DNA of 64,000 nt from Climacium dendroides. Lineage: Eukaryota; Streptophyta; Bryopsida; Hypnales; Climaciaceae. Below the pieces are notes generated by a model. That model saw only the letters and a list, made by a program, of their open reading frames with translations, ran no database searches and had not been told where the DNA came from. Position 1 is the stretch's first letter. Each line of letters begins with the position of its first letter. The DNA is taken from the NCBI GenBank assembly GCA_950106755.1, contig OX467083.1, forward strand, positions 47,940,555-48,004,554. The letters are read 5' to 3'. Positions 24,901 to 37,704 of the stretch are shown here, in pieces. The position numbers were made by a program, and so were the translations under genes.

Positions 24901-26261
24901 GAGGATATGTTCCCTCCCATGTTTCTGCTGTGCAACTCGAAGTTGGTGTGCAGCTTATGTTTGTAATAGGGACTCGGGCTTTCCTTTGTTCATGTTTTGT
25001 TCTGAATTTGACTCGAGTGATTTGCGATGCGTTGGTAGATCGGACAGCATGTTCGGTCCAAATTCCAACTGGTTTGCGTTTCAAGACGATTTTACCAGGT
25101 CAACGGAGGATTCTACTCCAACTTTCCTGATATCATCTCCGCCTTCTCGTCACGAAGATGGTCTGGCTGCAAATATCGTCTCCCCCCCTAACAGCAGTGG
25201 GGATAGTAGCAGTGATGATGAAGTCGTTCTGGGAGAAGATGAAGATCTTGTCGACACGGCCACTTCAGCCACTTCAAAAGTTGAACACAATCCTATTAAT
25301 GGACTCCAGCTGGAAGGCAAGGGCAGTCCAACATTTGATTCTTTAGATGAAACAGAATTAAGCTCGAAACTCGAAAAAGTTGATCTTGCGGACAATCTCT
25401 CCTTGTTTCAACAACGACAAGAAGAACCTGGTGCAGGTGCTTTCCTGTTTTGTTTTTTCTTTCTCTTGCTTACATGATGCCTGCAATTTTGCGTTGTCTA
25501 GTCCTCCCTTGTTTGGACTATGTTCTCCCATCGTCGATGGAAATCAAGTCTTTCATTTTGTCTTTCGATGTCTTGAACAAGTGTTTGCAATTAAGGAAGA
25601 GTCTGAGGTGTTTGGATTGTGGGCAGCAGGTGGCCATTTGTTTGATTATAAAAACCCATTTGATGTCTATTTTCCAGCCCGCATGGAGTCAGCTGGAGAG
25701 TCACCTGTGTCTGCTGAAGCTGAAGCTGAGAGTAAAACGCAGCATGTCGAACCTGTAGTTGGTGCTGCTGCCGATTTTGTTCATGAGTTTGTTCCAGCTG
25801 AAGGTCACATGATCAATCCAATAACAGGTGGGACGTGAATGTCTTATGTACTGACGTTGTGACACCGTTAGGCTTCTCTGAGACTCGATTGCAAGTAATC
25901 GCTCTGGATGTAGGATGCATTTCTATGGGTTTCGATGATTGTGGTGCATGCAATACCCCGCTCAGTTGTGATCTCCCATGCGCGGTGATGAAGTGTTCGT
26001 TGTGCTAACCTGTTTATTCGTACTTCAGGTGAAGAAGTTGCAGGTGTAGACCCTGATGGGACGATCAAGGCCATGGAGAAGATGCTGAAGGAGGGAGTTG
26101 TAGGTGAGGCTGAACCCTTGTTCAAGGATGGACTCCACGAAAGTGAGCACCACAAAAGTGAACCCGAGTCTCCCCCCAAGGATTCGGTTAGTGGCAACTC
26201 GGACTTCAACGACGTGAATTACTGGCGCAGTGAGTACTCACAGTCGGTTGTGGAGGAATAG
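18959..26261 (+). CDS. SAPS-domain protein, regulatory subunit of protein phosphatase 6 (SIT4-associated family)
   Basis: I resolve 21 coding exons, 2508 nt, 835 residues: 18959-18997, 20136-20239, 20462-20548, 20727-20802, 21062-21136, 21402-21455, 21678-21737, 21875-21988, 22214-22308, 22633-22838, 23001-23098, 23234-23337, 23474-23639, 23812-23931, 24018-24100, 24239-24383, 24567-24596, 24789-24859, 25039-25436, 25678-25827, 26029-26261. All introns are GT-AG and all phases agree. The family start MFWRVAGLSTTSP, then TLEELLDEDEIIQECK, KFPFIACEVFTCEIDV, NSLSVCISLLDPKR and HHHVES are clear; near residue 560 lie DDESAEVVISSLRLGD and NWFAF. The C-terminal quarter is acidic and low-complexity. 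SAPS proteins bind the PP6/Sit4 catalytic subunit; in Arabidopsis, SAPS-like proteins act with FyPP phosphatases and PP2A-A subunits on PIN auxin carriers. Intron 1 is long (1138 bp). The exon 19 donor could also lie 6 bp earlier. Confidence 0.93.
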
Positions 26262-27666
26262 AGTGATTCGATCCTGCTTGTGATCCTGCCTAGGTCTGGT
26301 TTGTATATCTTTGGTGGATATGACTCGCCCATTAGAATGTATTAGAGAGGGTTTTGTTGAGTCCGTAGTCCCATTCTCCCTCCACCAGTGTGTCTCATTA
26401 TGCAATATTAACATCCATTTGCTAGCATTTTGGTGGTCTATTGAGTCGTCACCAAGCAAGTGTCTGTTCTAACAGTCCTTCCCCCTTCTGCAAGTTTACA
26501 CTCACCTTGCTTTCCATCTCTTCTTTTTTTTGAAACTCCCAAGGGGGCAGGTGATTGATTGAGAAAAATCTGATTCTATTTCCACTGTCTCGTCTGTAGC
26601 ACTGTACATATGTGGCTCCCAATGAGTTGCTCGCACTGCAGTGGAGCTGTTGGGCTTGTACGGCTGCCTTTCTCTGCTCTAGCCCGTTGCCTAACATTCG
26701 CTTGACATTTCTAGCTTTTAGCTATCTACTGCAGACTTTGGAACAGATTTTTTCTGTGTATACTTACAAGGCAGTCACTATTTGAACGCCTGTGTTTTTT
26801 CATGTAAACTGTTTTCTGGATGTCAACTTTGTTTCACATCGTCAAATAGTAGTAGCAATCGTTCCTTCTTTCTGGAAATGAAGTGGTTTGTTGAACCGTG
26901 TTCGGCTTTTTTATTTTGTGAATAATGATTGTCTTGTCTTATTGGTTTATATCGTCTTTTTGTGGGGTGAAACGATGTTCTTTCTTCCATTTTAGTGCGT
27001 AGTGCAGAATTGCGGCGACTTCATTTGGTCTGTGTGACCTATGAATGTCATATGAGGTATAGGCCTTAACTCTGCAAGGATGCCCGATGAAAGACCATTC
27101 AAAGTGGCAAGCTTGTAGGCACTCAACGAAAAGAATACCGAAAGTGTTTCATTTATTTTCTTGACTGAGATGACGTTAACTTTCTGCAGTATGGTAATGC
27201 CTCAGGTTTTACCGTGCTATTTACTCTTCGTGAAGTCAGTCAGATTTGGCAGAAATTAAATGATTTTTTGAAAAAATAAGTGCCACATGTCATCTTGTGA
27301 ATGTTCTGAGGTGACTTGAGCCCTTGAGAATCTGATGTAGAAATTCAATTTCAGCACTCAATCAGACCTGTACGTGTTGAAGCCACCTTGCACTGGTAAA
27401 AATGTTTAACCACAATTTATTCATCCAAGAACTTCTTTTTGGAGAGTTGCTTGAATGCAATTTCAATAAATGATTTTGTATTTTCTCTTTCTGATATTTG
27501 ATATTTGTTTTATTTCTGTATTTAAAAGCATAACAAATCCATGGATCACCATGTAGTGTATTTCAACAATTTGTGTTGTTTTCTTTGGATCTAAATTTAA
27601 GTCAATAAGGACTTTGGTCAATTCTGGAGGTGGGCAAGGCCTTATTTGGTTGACTAGGGTAAATGG
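26262..27666 (+). other. SAPS 3' untranslated region and downstream spacer
   Basis: No gene follows directly. The first several hundred bases are T-rich and likely form the 3' untranslated region. A canonical AATAAA lies at 27465-27470, probably too far downstream to be the main polyadenylation signal. Nothing else is recognised. Confidence 0.4.
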
Positions 27667-27668
27667 TA

Positions 27669-28283
27669 CTTCCTCCGTCCCAAAACGATCTTCCTTGTAT
27701 TAGACAAAGTGTTTTGGATTAAGGTATTTTTTTCAAATTTTATTGAACAATTAGTGAAGTTCTTTGCACTCCTATTATCATAAAGTTTTTAAGTTTCAAA
27801 ATTCTTTAGATTACTTGAAAATTGAATTTTTGAACCATTTTTGAGGAGCACCGGTGGCCACTCAATTGTGTGCTATAGGAAGATATGGGAGTGAATTTCC
27901 TTGAAAATGCCACAACAATGTCACAATTCACTCACTAGCTCATTGGTGGACAAGAAGTACTAAATTAAGGTGCCATTCAAATCAAGTGGGGCCACCAACT
28001 AAAGGTGTAATGATGACTTGCTTTCATCATTCACTTGCTCCCATTGGAGCGTACATAATCAACCACTCCTATAGTCCTATATCAACATATTGAGCCCATA
28101 GAATCGGGATCCTTCAATTAAAAACTACAAATCAAGGAGTCATTCATGACGGGAATGGAATTTGACCACTGCATTTGCTACAGTGGGAGGAAAACTGCTT
28201 GCCAATCTCCTTCCTCCCACAACAAGATCATTTTGGGACAAAAAATTATGGCCAATAGGAAGATCATTTTGGGACAGAGGGAG
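27669..28283. mobile_element. Stowaway-like (Tc1/mariner) MITE
   Basis: The left end reads CTTCCTCCGTCCCAAAACGA and the right end is its inverted relative, TCATTTTGGGACAGAGGGAG. This is the classic Stowaway terminal inverted repeat. The element is flanked by TA on both sides (27667-27668 and 28284-28285), the mariner target duplication. It is 615 bp, longer than most Stowaways, and has no transposase frame. Confidence 0.85.
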
Positions 28284-28285
28284 TA

Positions 28286-29855
28286 ACAACTAAAGAAGAT
28301 GAATGCTTACCACAGATTTGACCATACCAATGGAAGTGCCATGCACAGTTTTGGGACCTACATTGAATTTTGCGGCAAAAATATGTTCCCAAGCGAGACT
28401 TTATAAAGCATCTCTGGGCAGGGATTGGGAGAGCGTTTTTTGGTGAACTGCAAAATGTTCTACCGGACTCACAAAGCCAAACATCAAGAAGCACGCACAG
28501 CATGCTGTCTGAAACATACTAAAATTGCAAGTCACGCACATAGATTGAAACTAGGCAAAAACATGAGTGATGCTAGTATGTCGCTCCACCCTTGCAGACA
28601 ACATGCGATTCACTGCATGGAGGACAAATCTGGTGACAAAATGATGTAACTCTAACAGTTGAAGCCTCAAGAACACGCTGAGTTGCGTGACCAGGTCGAG
28701 CCACCAGAGAGCCCCTGCAAACTGAAGAAGGGAAAAAAAATCGGGAACTCATTCAGACAATCAGTACAGAATGATGCAACCCACGAGAAGGAAGCTCTGG
28801 ATTGACGCCAATTTAGATGACCACCATGAGACAACGTAGGGCAAACTGAGGAAGGAAAATAAAAAATTACTTATTCAGAGACATGAAGGTCAAAATGATG
28901 TAACCAAAGTATAGACAGCAATAGCAGAAGCTCAAAGTGTATGTATCCGGTTGATTTACATGACCCTACGCGTGCCAACGAAGAGAACGTAAAAAAAATT
29001 GGAAACTGCCTCAGATCCGAAATTGCGAGAGCTTCGCCGCTTCAGCTGATCCTGCGCACTCCAACTTCGACGGATGTGGCAACAACATTCGCATGCAAAA
29101 AAACTCCGCATGCACATAGCTAGACAAAGAGTCCGAGTGACTAGAGGAGCTCAATTTACACCGCTGTAGTGCTGCCATACTCGATGTGCCAATTCGAATG
29201 AAGGGTTCACAATGGGTAATCAAACACTTGACAATTCACACTAAGCACCTATTCTCATTCACCATCTCTAACTCTAAGCGATAGAGCGGCATTCACAAGG
29301 CAAAGTAGATTAAGAAAAAGAGCTTGACTGTCGGGGATCAGCACACACTCTCCCTGTTTGATCGCCATGGTAACACCCACTGCTCGCCACTGCAAAGCGG
29401 AGTTGCCGACGTCCAACCGAGTGTCACCAACAATATTCATGCACGACATTCAAACACAGCGTCTCAGCAACCAGTAAAAAGCAACGACACATGGCAACTT
29501 TACAAACAAGTGGCAAACCCAAAACTTCCGCAAGAACTAAGACCACTGATTTACCGTGTTGCACGTCTTTGTGCAGGTCCTCCGCGAGGCAATACCCCTC
29601 GACACTCAAACACAGCAAATCTTCTTCCTCCCCGCAGCTTCATGCAGCAATGCAGCGGTGAGATTGACAAGGTCTCCCTACCCCTACACTCCTTGATTCA
29701 CTGCAACAGGAAGGAAAAAAAAAATTCGTAAGGCTTCATATGTAATCGCTGGTCGTAGTGGGGTACTCGAATGTCAAGACCAAGAGGAATTTTTTCAGCC
29801 GCTCCCAGCCATGGCGAGAGCTTGACGCTTACGCCCAACAGCCCTTGGATCCGTA
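28286..29855. other. Moderately GC-rich region without a recognised gene
   Basis: This stretch is less AT-rich than the flanking repeats. It holds only short overlapping open frames; the longest is 29324-29731 on the plus strand, 135 codons, and it has no recognisable domain. A 'CAAACACAGC' segment occurs twice, near 29451 and 29608. It could be the edge or an untranslated part of an unseen gene. Confidence 0.3.
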
Positions 29856-31464
29856 TCTTCTTCTATTAAGACAGGATGTTTGTTTTGTTTGTTTTGTTTG
29901 TTTTGTTTGTTTGTTTGTCACATTGAGATCTCCTGGACCATGTGTCCCCCATCATGTGTTTGGTACCGTCGGAAAGCCCTCGGCGAGGAGTGGTGCACCG
30001 GCTTTGTTTTGTGACATTCCAACTCACAATGAGAAAGCTATGCTTTTTTGAGTTGTTTTTGGTTCTAAAAAATTAGAAAATTATTTTTACTTATATTTTG
30101 GTCACAATCTTAATACTTTCAGAAAGACCTCAGCAAGAAGAGGTGCACTGGCTTGGTTTCATGGCATTCCGACTCATGGTGAGAAAGTTATGCATTTTTG
30201 AAGTTTTTATGAACTAAAAAATTAGAAAATTACTTTTACTTTTGTTTTAATTGTAACAACAGCACATGGCACTTTTTCTTATATTTTGGACATAATCTTG
30301 GTACTGTCGGAAAGCCCTTAACAAGGAGGGGTGCACCAACTTGGTTTTGTGGTGTTTGGATATACAATGTGAAAGTTATGCATTTTTGAGTTGTTTTTGG
30401 ATCTAAAAAATTAGAAAATTAGTTCTACTTTTGTTTTGACTATGGCAACAACATAGGGCACGCTAGTCTATATGAAGAGGGTGACGCGCTAGCACCCTAC
30501 CAACGGAAATGTAGCCGTTCCCAAAGAAAGTTCGCAATTCTATACCTTAAATTTGGCTTTTTGTTTGTTTGTTTTGTTTGTTTGTCACTGTGAGATTTCT
30601 TGGATCCCGCATCCCCCGGTTGCATGCTTGGTACCGTTGGAAAGCCCTCAGCAAGGAGGGGTGCACCAGCTTGGTTTCGTGGTGTTCGGACGTATAGTGT
30701 GAAAGTTGTGCATTTTTTAGTTATTTTTGGTTCTAAGAAATTAAAAAAAATACTTTTACTTATGTTTTGGTCATAATCTTGATACTATCAAAAAGCTCTC
30801 AACGAGGAGGGATGCATGAGTTTTGTTTTGTGGCATTCATGAGAAAGTTATATATTTTTGAGTTATTTTTGGTTCTAAAAAATTAAAAAATTACTTTTAC
30901 TTTTGTTTTGACTATGATAACGGCACACTAGTCTATAATTTAAATCAAGCTATTTGTTTTGTTTGTTTGTCATGATGAGATCTCCCAAACCGTGCATTCT
31001 TTGGTTGCATGCTTATTACCGTCGGAAAGTCTTCAGTGAGGAGGGATGCACTAGCTTGGTTTCATGGCATTTGGACGTACGGTGTGAAAGTTATTGAATT
31101 TTGAAGTTATTATGAACAAAAAAATTAGAAAATTACTTTTACTTTGATTTTGACTGTGACTATAGGCTATTTGTTTTCTTTTGTTTGTCTATTATATTAA
31201 GGTCTCCTAGACTATGCGTCCCCCAATTGTATTCTTGGTACCATCGGAAAGCTCTTGACAAGGAGGGGTGTACGGGCTTTGTTTCGTGGCATTCTGACTC
31301 ACTGTCAAAAAGCTCTCGGCAAGGAGGGGTACACGGGCTTTGTTTTATGGTGTTTGGACCTACAGTGAGAAAGTTATTGAATTTTGAAATTTTTATGAAC
31401 TAAAAATATTAGAAAATTACTTTTACTTTTGTTTTCATTGTGGCAATGGCATAGGGCACACTAG
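29856..31464 (+). mobile_element. Helitron-like non-autonomous element with internal repeat array
   Basis: The proposed element begins TCTTCTTCTATTAAG after an A and ends CACACTAG before a T. These are the TC...CTAG ends and A|T insertion site expected of Helitrons. Inside are about eight diverged repeat units. Each carries a variant of 'ggtaccgtcggaaagccct', a 'gaggaggggtgcac' segment and 'aattagaaaattacttttac'. Some units also repeat the (TTTGT)n head. Related copies lie at 49423-50037 and, inverted, at 62045-62294. No helicase or other protein is encoded. The 3' hairpin typical of Helitrons is not convincing, so the class is tentative. Confidence 0.55.
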
Positions 31465-31465
31465 T

Positions 31466-33777
31466 GAGAACTAAATGCCCAGTTAGTGCATACAATGTAC
31501 TGTCTCTTTTGAGTTTATGGCCATCTTTCCACATTCATTGCCGTATTGGCAACTAGTACTCCCTTAGTTTTTCCAATCCTTAATCCACATGGTAGCTCAA
31601 ATTAGCTTGTTTGTTGTCCCAAAACCTACAGTTCCTAATTTCTTGCAAATGTCCCCTTTGGCCCATCTCCAAATTCACTACCAAACTCTATCTACCACTG
31701 AAAAAGGAACAATTTCAACTAGAAAGTGGTCCACTAGTCTTAATGGGTTAAGCTGTGTAATGATCTTTTTTTGAATTTGGGACCATCTAATAAAATGAAG
31801 CTTGTCAATTTTAGTTTCTACTCCAACTTGAACATTTGAAAAATTCTTGAATTTGAATATTTTATTGCAATTTCAATTTTTGACCAAGCAATTTGGAGAG
31901 CTAATTTTCTAATTTTTGAATGACATGGTAATTTGGGGGGCATTGGTGTTTTATACTCTGATATATATATATTTTGAGATATTTTCAGATTTTTTAATCA
32001 TATTTTGTATTTTATTTGAATTTTTCACCTTTAATTTAGAAATCCATAATAATTTCAAATTTTTTGCAAAAACATCTAAAGCTTATGTCTTTCATAAGAC
32101 ATATGATTACATCTTTGAAAATAAATGCATAGGGATTGTGGAGCTTTAATCTTTGATAAAGTGGTCACAAGCATGTTCTTTGAAAGAGAATCCTTAACCT
32201 TTAAAGATCCTAAAGGGTTTTCTCTCCTTAATCACCTCTAAACTATCGATTCTAAAGATCACTAAAAAAATGTTTGTCATTTTTAAAAGATTCTATTTTT
32301 GAATCTTGTTCATTACCATCAAGTTAGTAAATCCTTCAATTTCCAAAGGAATTTGACCATACAAATTTGAGACATTTATTCAAATTTTGAAAATACAATG
32401 GATTTTTGCTCGAGTAGGATGACTTTGGGTACACATGTCAAAAAATTTACAAATGTAAAATTTTCCTAGTTTTTGCACTATTGAATAGTTGAGACTATGC
32501 ACATCAATTTTCACAAGTATTAGAGCAATGGAAGATTACTTACAAAGCCATGTAATCAATGCATGTACATTAGGAAAAACCAATATTTCACTTACCAAGC
32601 CCATCAATTGTTTGCTTTAGCCAATTAGCTTTTAACCACTTGCACTACTTATTTGATATTTTTTTCTAGGATGATCTCAAAGTGTATGTGTTTGAAAAAT
32701 TTGTCATGTGAAAAGTGTGGTTCTTATTTTCTCATTTGCCTGATGTTGTGGAGTTAGGCAAGATTGATAGATGGTAGCGTGGATTGCCATGGAGCATTGT
32801 TAATCTTAATTGCAAGCAAGCTTGGGCCTTGATTTGGGACTTTGCAGGAATTTTGTCACTTCAATTGGGGACCTCAGTGTCCATATTGGAGACTCGTCTT
32901 TTTCAAGTTGAGACTCCCACATAATGAAGTGAGAGGCGTTTGCCTTAGAGTTCCATCTTAGCATGTACTCATTTTTTAAGAATGATGTAGACTTGACTTA
33001 GTGATACTTGTGAGGTTTTTCTATCTTTCTTAGGAGTTTTCCTTCACCATTTATTACTTGAAAAAAATCTCATCACGTTTAGGAGTGAATACATAGTGAA
33101 ATTTTACACCTAAACTAGTGCAAAAATGCACTTTAAAGTGTGTATGAGGAGTTTCTTGTGTGCTAGATTTGCCAAAGGAGCTTAAGCTTGAGCTGCATAG
33201 CCATAGTTTTAGGTAATTTAAGCCTTGAAAATAAGTCCTAAATCCTTATTATTAAGATTAGTTCATGATTAGCCTTACTGGGGGGCCAAAAGTTCATGGG
33301 TCAAGGGAAGGACCAATAGGGGCTTGCCATGAGATATTCCTCTCTAACCTTGTTGATGAATAGCATGCACATAGATTACATGGCACCAACATGAGAGACA
33401 GTGTGCACTGAAGGAGTGGTTATAAAACCACTTGCTACACCTGGTATACTCATATATTATGAATGTTTATTTTCTTTGCTTTGCTCTGAATGTTGTCAAT
33501 GTTTAGTGCTTGTAGTTATATGATCTTTTTTGCATTTCTATCATTGTTTGCATGGTTTTGTCATAATTGTGACATGTGTCACAAGTCATGAGGTTTTTGT
33601 CATATCGCCACAAAAATAGCAAGTCCATCCATAGATTGAAGGATTAGTTTTGTTACCATATTAGCCCCCAAAGGTCAAGGTCCTAAGAGTGTTTTCTAGG
33701 AGGTCAATTTGTAATTTTGGATTTTTTTTTCATGTTTATTTTATGCACGAATTTTCACCACTTGGCTACAACCAAAA
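31466..33777. other. AT-rich intergenic DNA
   Basis: I see no gene or clear repeat in this stretch. The open frame 31916-32149 is low-complexity and AT-driven. Confidence 0.5.
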
Positions 33778-33787
33778 GATGTTGACT

Positions 33788-33912
33788 AGGGCTTTTTTTT
33801 GGACCAGTGTTCCCCTGTTGGCATCACTATAGAGGCCAATTTTTGGAGGGACGAAGCCAGAGAGGTCAGATTTCTGATAGTCTGGCGAAATTTCACCAAA
33901 AAAAAAAGCCCT
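33788..33912. mobile_element. Small MITE with 10-bp target duplication (Mutator-like)
   Basis: This 125-bp element has termini AGGGCTTTTTTTTGG and CCAAAAAAAAAAGCCCT, which are inverted repeats. The flanks are identical 10-mers, GATGTTGACT (33778-33787 and 33913-33922). Duplications of 9-11 bp point to Mutator-like elements. It has no coding capacity. The exact duplication implies a recent insertion. Confidence 0.8.
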
Positions 33913-33922
33913 GATGTTGACT

Positions 33923-34690
33923 ATTTTTGTAAATGAAAATTTCATTATTGAGGACCAATAGCCAAATTTTACTTAGGAATCTCTTAGTTGTAATATAGAT
34001 TTCACTAAGTATCATGCAAGTACCATATCACCCAAATATCAGAAGAGTATCATCCAAGTATTATCCAAGTATCACAAGAATATCACCCAAGTATTATGCA
34101 AGTATTATACAAAGTATTACATTAGTGATAATGAAATAGCTACATTGAATAGGGATATTAAGGGGACCAAAAAAGTATTATTGAAGTATCACATTAATGT
34201 TGATGAAATAGCTACATTGAATAGGGGTATTAATAGGACCAAAAAATTAAAGGGAATTATTGTAGAAAACTATAGATGTTTGAAACATAATGTACAACCC
34301 TTAGACACTTCAATAACTATTGACGTACAATAAAGGTAGATGTTTATATAGTGTGTAATTTCAATTAATTACTGTGGATCCCCTTCAAATCCCTATTCAG
34401 TGTAGCTATTTCTCCAAAATCATTAAAGAAATCATTGAATCATTTTGCAATCCTAAAGACAAGATGAAATTTTGAAGGGCAAGCTATAGAGTCTCAAGCA
34501 GATAGAAGATTTTATGCATAGAATATGAGGTATTCCCAAAAGATTCCATCATTTTGAGTTTGAGAATATGCAAGCTGACAATTACCGACTACAGTTAAGA
34601 GTTGACATTCATTGTTCTTGTCAAATTAGACTTCATTAAAAAAGGGTTAAACAAACTGAGCTCATTTGAAAGAAAATATCTCCCTGCAAA
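33923..34690. other. AT-rich DNA with short tandem repeats
   Basis: At about 34003-34125, variants of 'aagtatcacccaagtatta' recur as short imperfect tandem units. At about 34136-34245, a block containing 'gaaatagctacattgaatagg' occurs twice about 70 bp apart. No gene is seen. Confidence 0.5.
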
Positions 34691-36964
34691 AGATGAGTAA
34701 TTTTTGTGGACATTAGTTTTTTATTTATTTTTAAACAAATGAAATGGATTTCATTGCAAAGAATAAAATACAAACCATTAGCCACAAGTGTTATAGGGCT
34801 AGTGGCTTTCTACTTGGGCTGCCCATCCTCCATCCTGACAAAGAGGTCAAATCTACATCTTCTTTTTACAAAAGAGTCAAGAAGCTTGTATTGAGTTGAA
34901 ATGAATCTTTGCTTGGGGTTGTAAATGTCGGCCCACTCTAATCTTCTATAATTAATAAGACTATGCCAAATTTGGTTGAGGACATGCTATAAGGACCAAG
35001 TAATGGAGTTGAATGTCATATCATTTCTTTGGATCCAAAGAGTCCAGAGAACTGTCATGCGGGTTTCAAGCCAAATTTTCTTAAAGGGGTTAAACTTCTA
35101 AAGAATGCTAACTAAAAAAATGCCTTGGCGCTAAGTGAGGTTGCCATAGACCACGCACATTGAAGCTTTTTACCAAAGTGTTTAGGATTTGTATAGCACA
35201 TTACTATGTGCATTGGGTTGAGAGGCACTCCAGAAGTGAAGTACAATTTTGTCTAAACAACAAGGGCAAACTAGACAATGGACGTCCACTATCCCATCAA
35301 TGCATCCTCTCTAGTGGTTCATTGCTACAAATTTGTGCCATATGAGTTAGAGGAGGCATGTTTCCTTTTTCATGCATTCCTTTGGCCAAATAATTTTCCG
35401 TAATAAACAAAAGTCTTTGGGCAATGAGCCTCCTCATTTCTACTCAATTAGATTGGAGATTTGATGATTTTTTCTCAACAAGTTGCAGCCTATTTTAGAG
35501 GAGAGTTTCATATATGGGATGCTACACCCATTAGCATCCCATTTGTATTTTGCCGGGTCCTATTTGAGTGAATCTATTCTCTCATAAAAGAAGGATACAA
35601 CTAGCTTTGGAGGGCCTTTGGAAACCTGGGTGACTCATATTCTTTGGAAAATCCCTACCAATGTGGGGTCTTTTTATGTGTCTTGCTCTGAGGCATTAGC
35701 ATTGAGGATTCTTGCTTTGGAAAGAACAAAAATACTAGAGTGTGCTAGTTGGTTGGCTAATTGATAGCAAAAGGGCCAATGTAGATGGAGAGTTTGATTG
35801 GAACTTATAAGACAGTTTGGGGTGTACCGGGATCAAACAACCTATCCATTCTTCAAACGTGGCCTAGAGGAGTTTTAGCATGAATAGGCTTCTCCAAAGA
35901 GATTGCAGTACATTCATTGTCGCTAGCCAAGCTCATGTTTTGTCTTGTCTCAGCCCATACCTGTCTTTGGTGTCAAGAGATGTTAGCAAGTGGTTTTGAG
36001 TGAGATCATCCTTAATTGTTTTTAGCCCTCACTTGTAGAGTTGGGCAACTCTATATTTTGGAAAACCTTTGCTAATCAAGGGCAAAAATTTTGACCACCA
36101 AAATGGCTCTGTTCCTAGCTCTTTAAGGACTTTAGAATGTATTAGGAGGATCGCAAGAAGCATTTTTTTCCAAGCAATGTTGACTTTGTTTCATTGTAAA
36201 GAATCCTTATGGGTTTGGAAACTAGGGATCATAAAGTGATCTAAGCTCAAGGCCTAGTTGCCCCCTAAGTAAGAATGGAATTGTTTGAGGTGGTGCCTAT
36301 GGAGTGCAAATTCCACTGGCTTGTTTTACAAGCTTTTATCACCCATTTGCCCATGAGAGCCGTAAATGCATCCTAGGGGTTCACCGAGTTAATGCCACTT
36401 TGATCTTTGGATTGATGGCATTGAAACCAAACAATCTTTATTCTAGCCCAATGCAATGACCCTAACCAAATATAATTTTGGATTGATGATGTGACTCGTT
36501 TGATGCCAGCTTTGAGACAAAATAATACATGGAAGATAATAAGGCACTGTTGGCAATTGCTCCTCTCCCAATGGGATTAGTTTTGGCTAAGCACCAGTAT
36601 TGTAGCTTGTTGGTCATTTTTTTCTCTAGAAAAGAATTGATTGATGAAGTTCTTTGGTTCATTCCAAAGGGGATACCCAATAACTTGCTAACTTCATCTC
36701 TTGTTACCCAAACTATGATGTACTGGAGAGTCTATAGAGGTTGGGCCTTGCTATCCCTCCCTTTCCAATAACTATGTGACGTGTCTTTATCCAAGATAAG
36801 TCCAAATGCTGAGTAAAATTGTTTGAGGAAGGCAAGCATGGTAGAAACAAGTACTTGCTTGTCTAAGAGGGTGAGGGACATATCAGCAACGAATTGAAGC
36901 ATAACTTGCTATTTGTCGTTTCTCAAGAGATTGATGTCCTTTATGGAGCCTATAATTACGCTAC

Positions 36965-37193
36965 CACTATAAGAAACCAAAATTTATTGATGTCAAAAGG
37001 AACGGATTTTAGGTGATATTGAAAAAAAAAAAACCATGTTTTTATGTCAACAATGATGTCCAATATAACATCAATGGACATTGTTGTTGACATAAAAACA
37101 TGGGTTTTTTTTTTTGATGTCACCTTTGATGTCACCTAAAATCTGTTCCTTTTGATGTCAATCCGTCATGTAAAACAAGGTTTTCTTATAGTG
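36965..37193. mobile_element. CACTA-type MITE inserted in the LINE
   Basis: This 229-bp foldback begins CACTATAAGAAACC and ends TTTTCTTATAGTG, the terminal inverted repeats of CACTA (En/Spm) transposons. The target duplication is TAC on both sides (36962-36964 and 37194-37196), the usual 3 bp. Its two halves pair almost throughout around a centre near 37070. It carries no gene. Confidence 0.9.
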
Positions 37194-37704
37194 TACGCTT
37201 TGTGATGGAGTTGAGTACTTCAACCACCAATAAAAATAAGTAGGGTGCAAGAGGGCACCCTTATCACACTCTATGTGTGATTGAAAAGATAGGGGATAGA
37301 GCTCCATTGACTTTAACTGAAGCCTGGACATCATGAAATAACATTTTAGTTACAATGATGAATTCTTCGGGAATGCTAAAGGCTGCCATTGCCCTAAAGA
37401 AGAATTTCCAATCAATTGTATCAAAGGTTTTGGAGAAATTTAGCTTTAAGAAGACCAAAAATTGTTTCATCTTTTGAGCCCATGTGACAGTTTTATGGGT
37501 CAACATGATATTATCAAAGATATAGATGACACAAGAAAGTTGATTGATCTGCATCTATAATTTCCATGAGAACTGATTGTAGGCAGAGTTGAAGGGCTTA
37601 GGTAAAAATCTTATAAATAGTATTCAATAGAGTTATGGGTAACTAGTTGGAGAGTGTGAGTCCCCATTTTGTCAAATCCTTTTAGAGTTAAGCAAAACCA
37701 ATGA

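Noticed and set aside
24872..25477. Independent 201-codon gene
   Set aside because: It is SAPS exon 19 with intron read-through at both ends. The exon phases fit the SAPS model.
29856..31464. Satellite or centromeric array
   Set aside because: The units are diverged and uneven in length, are bounded by element-like ends, and single units occur elsewhere, so a mobile element fits better.
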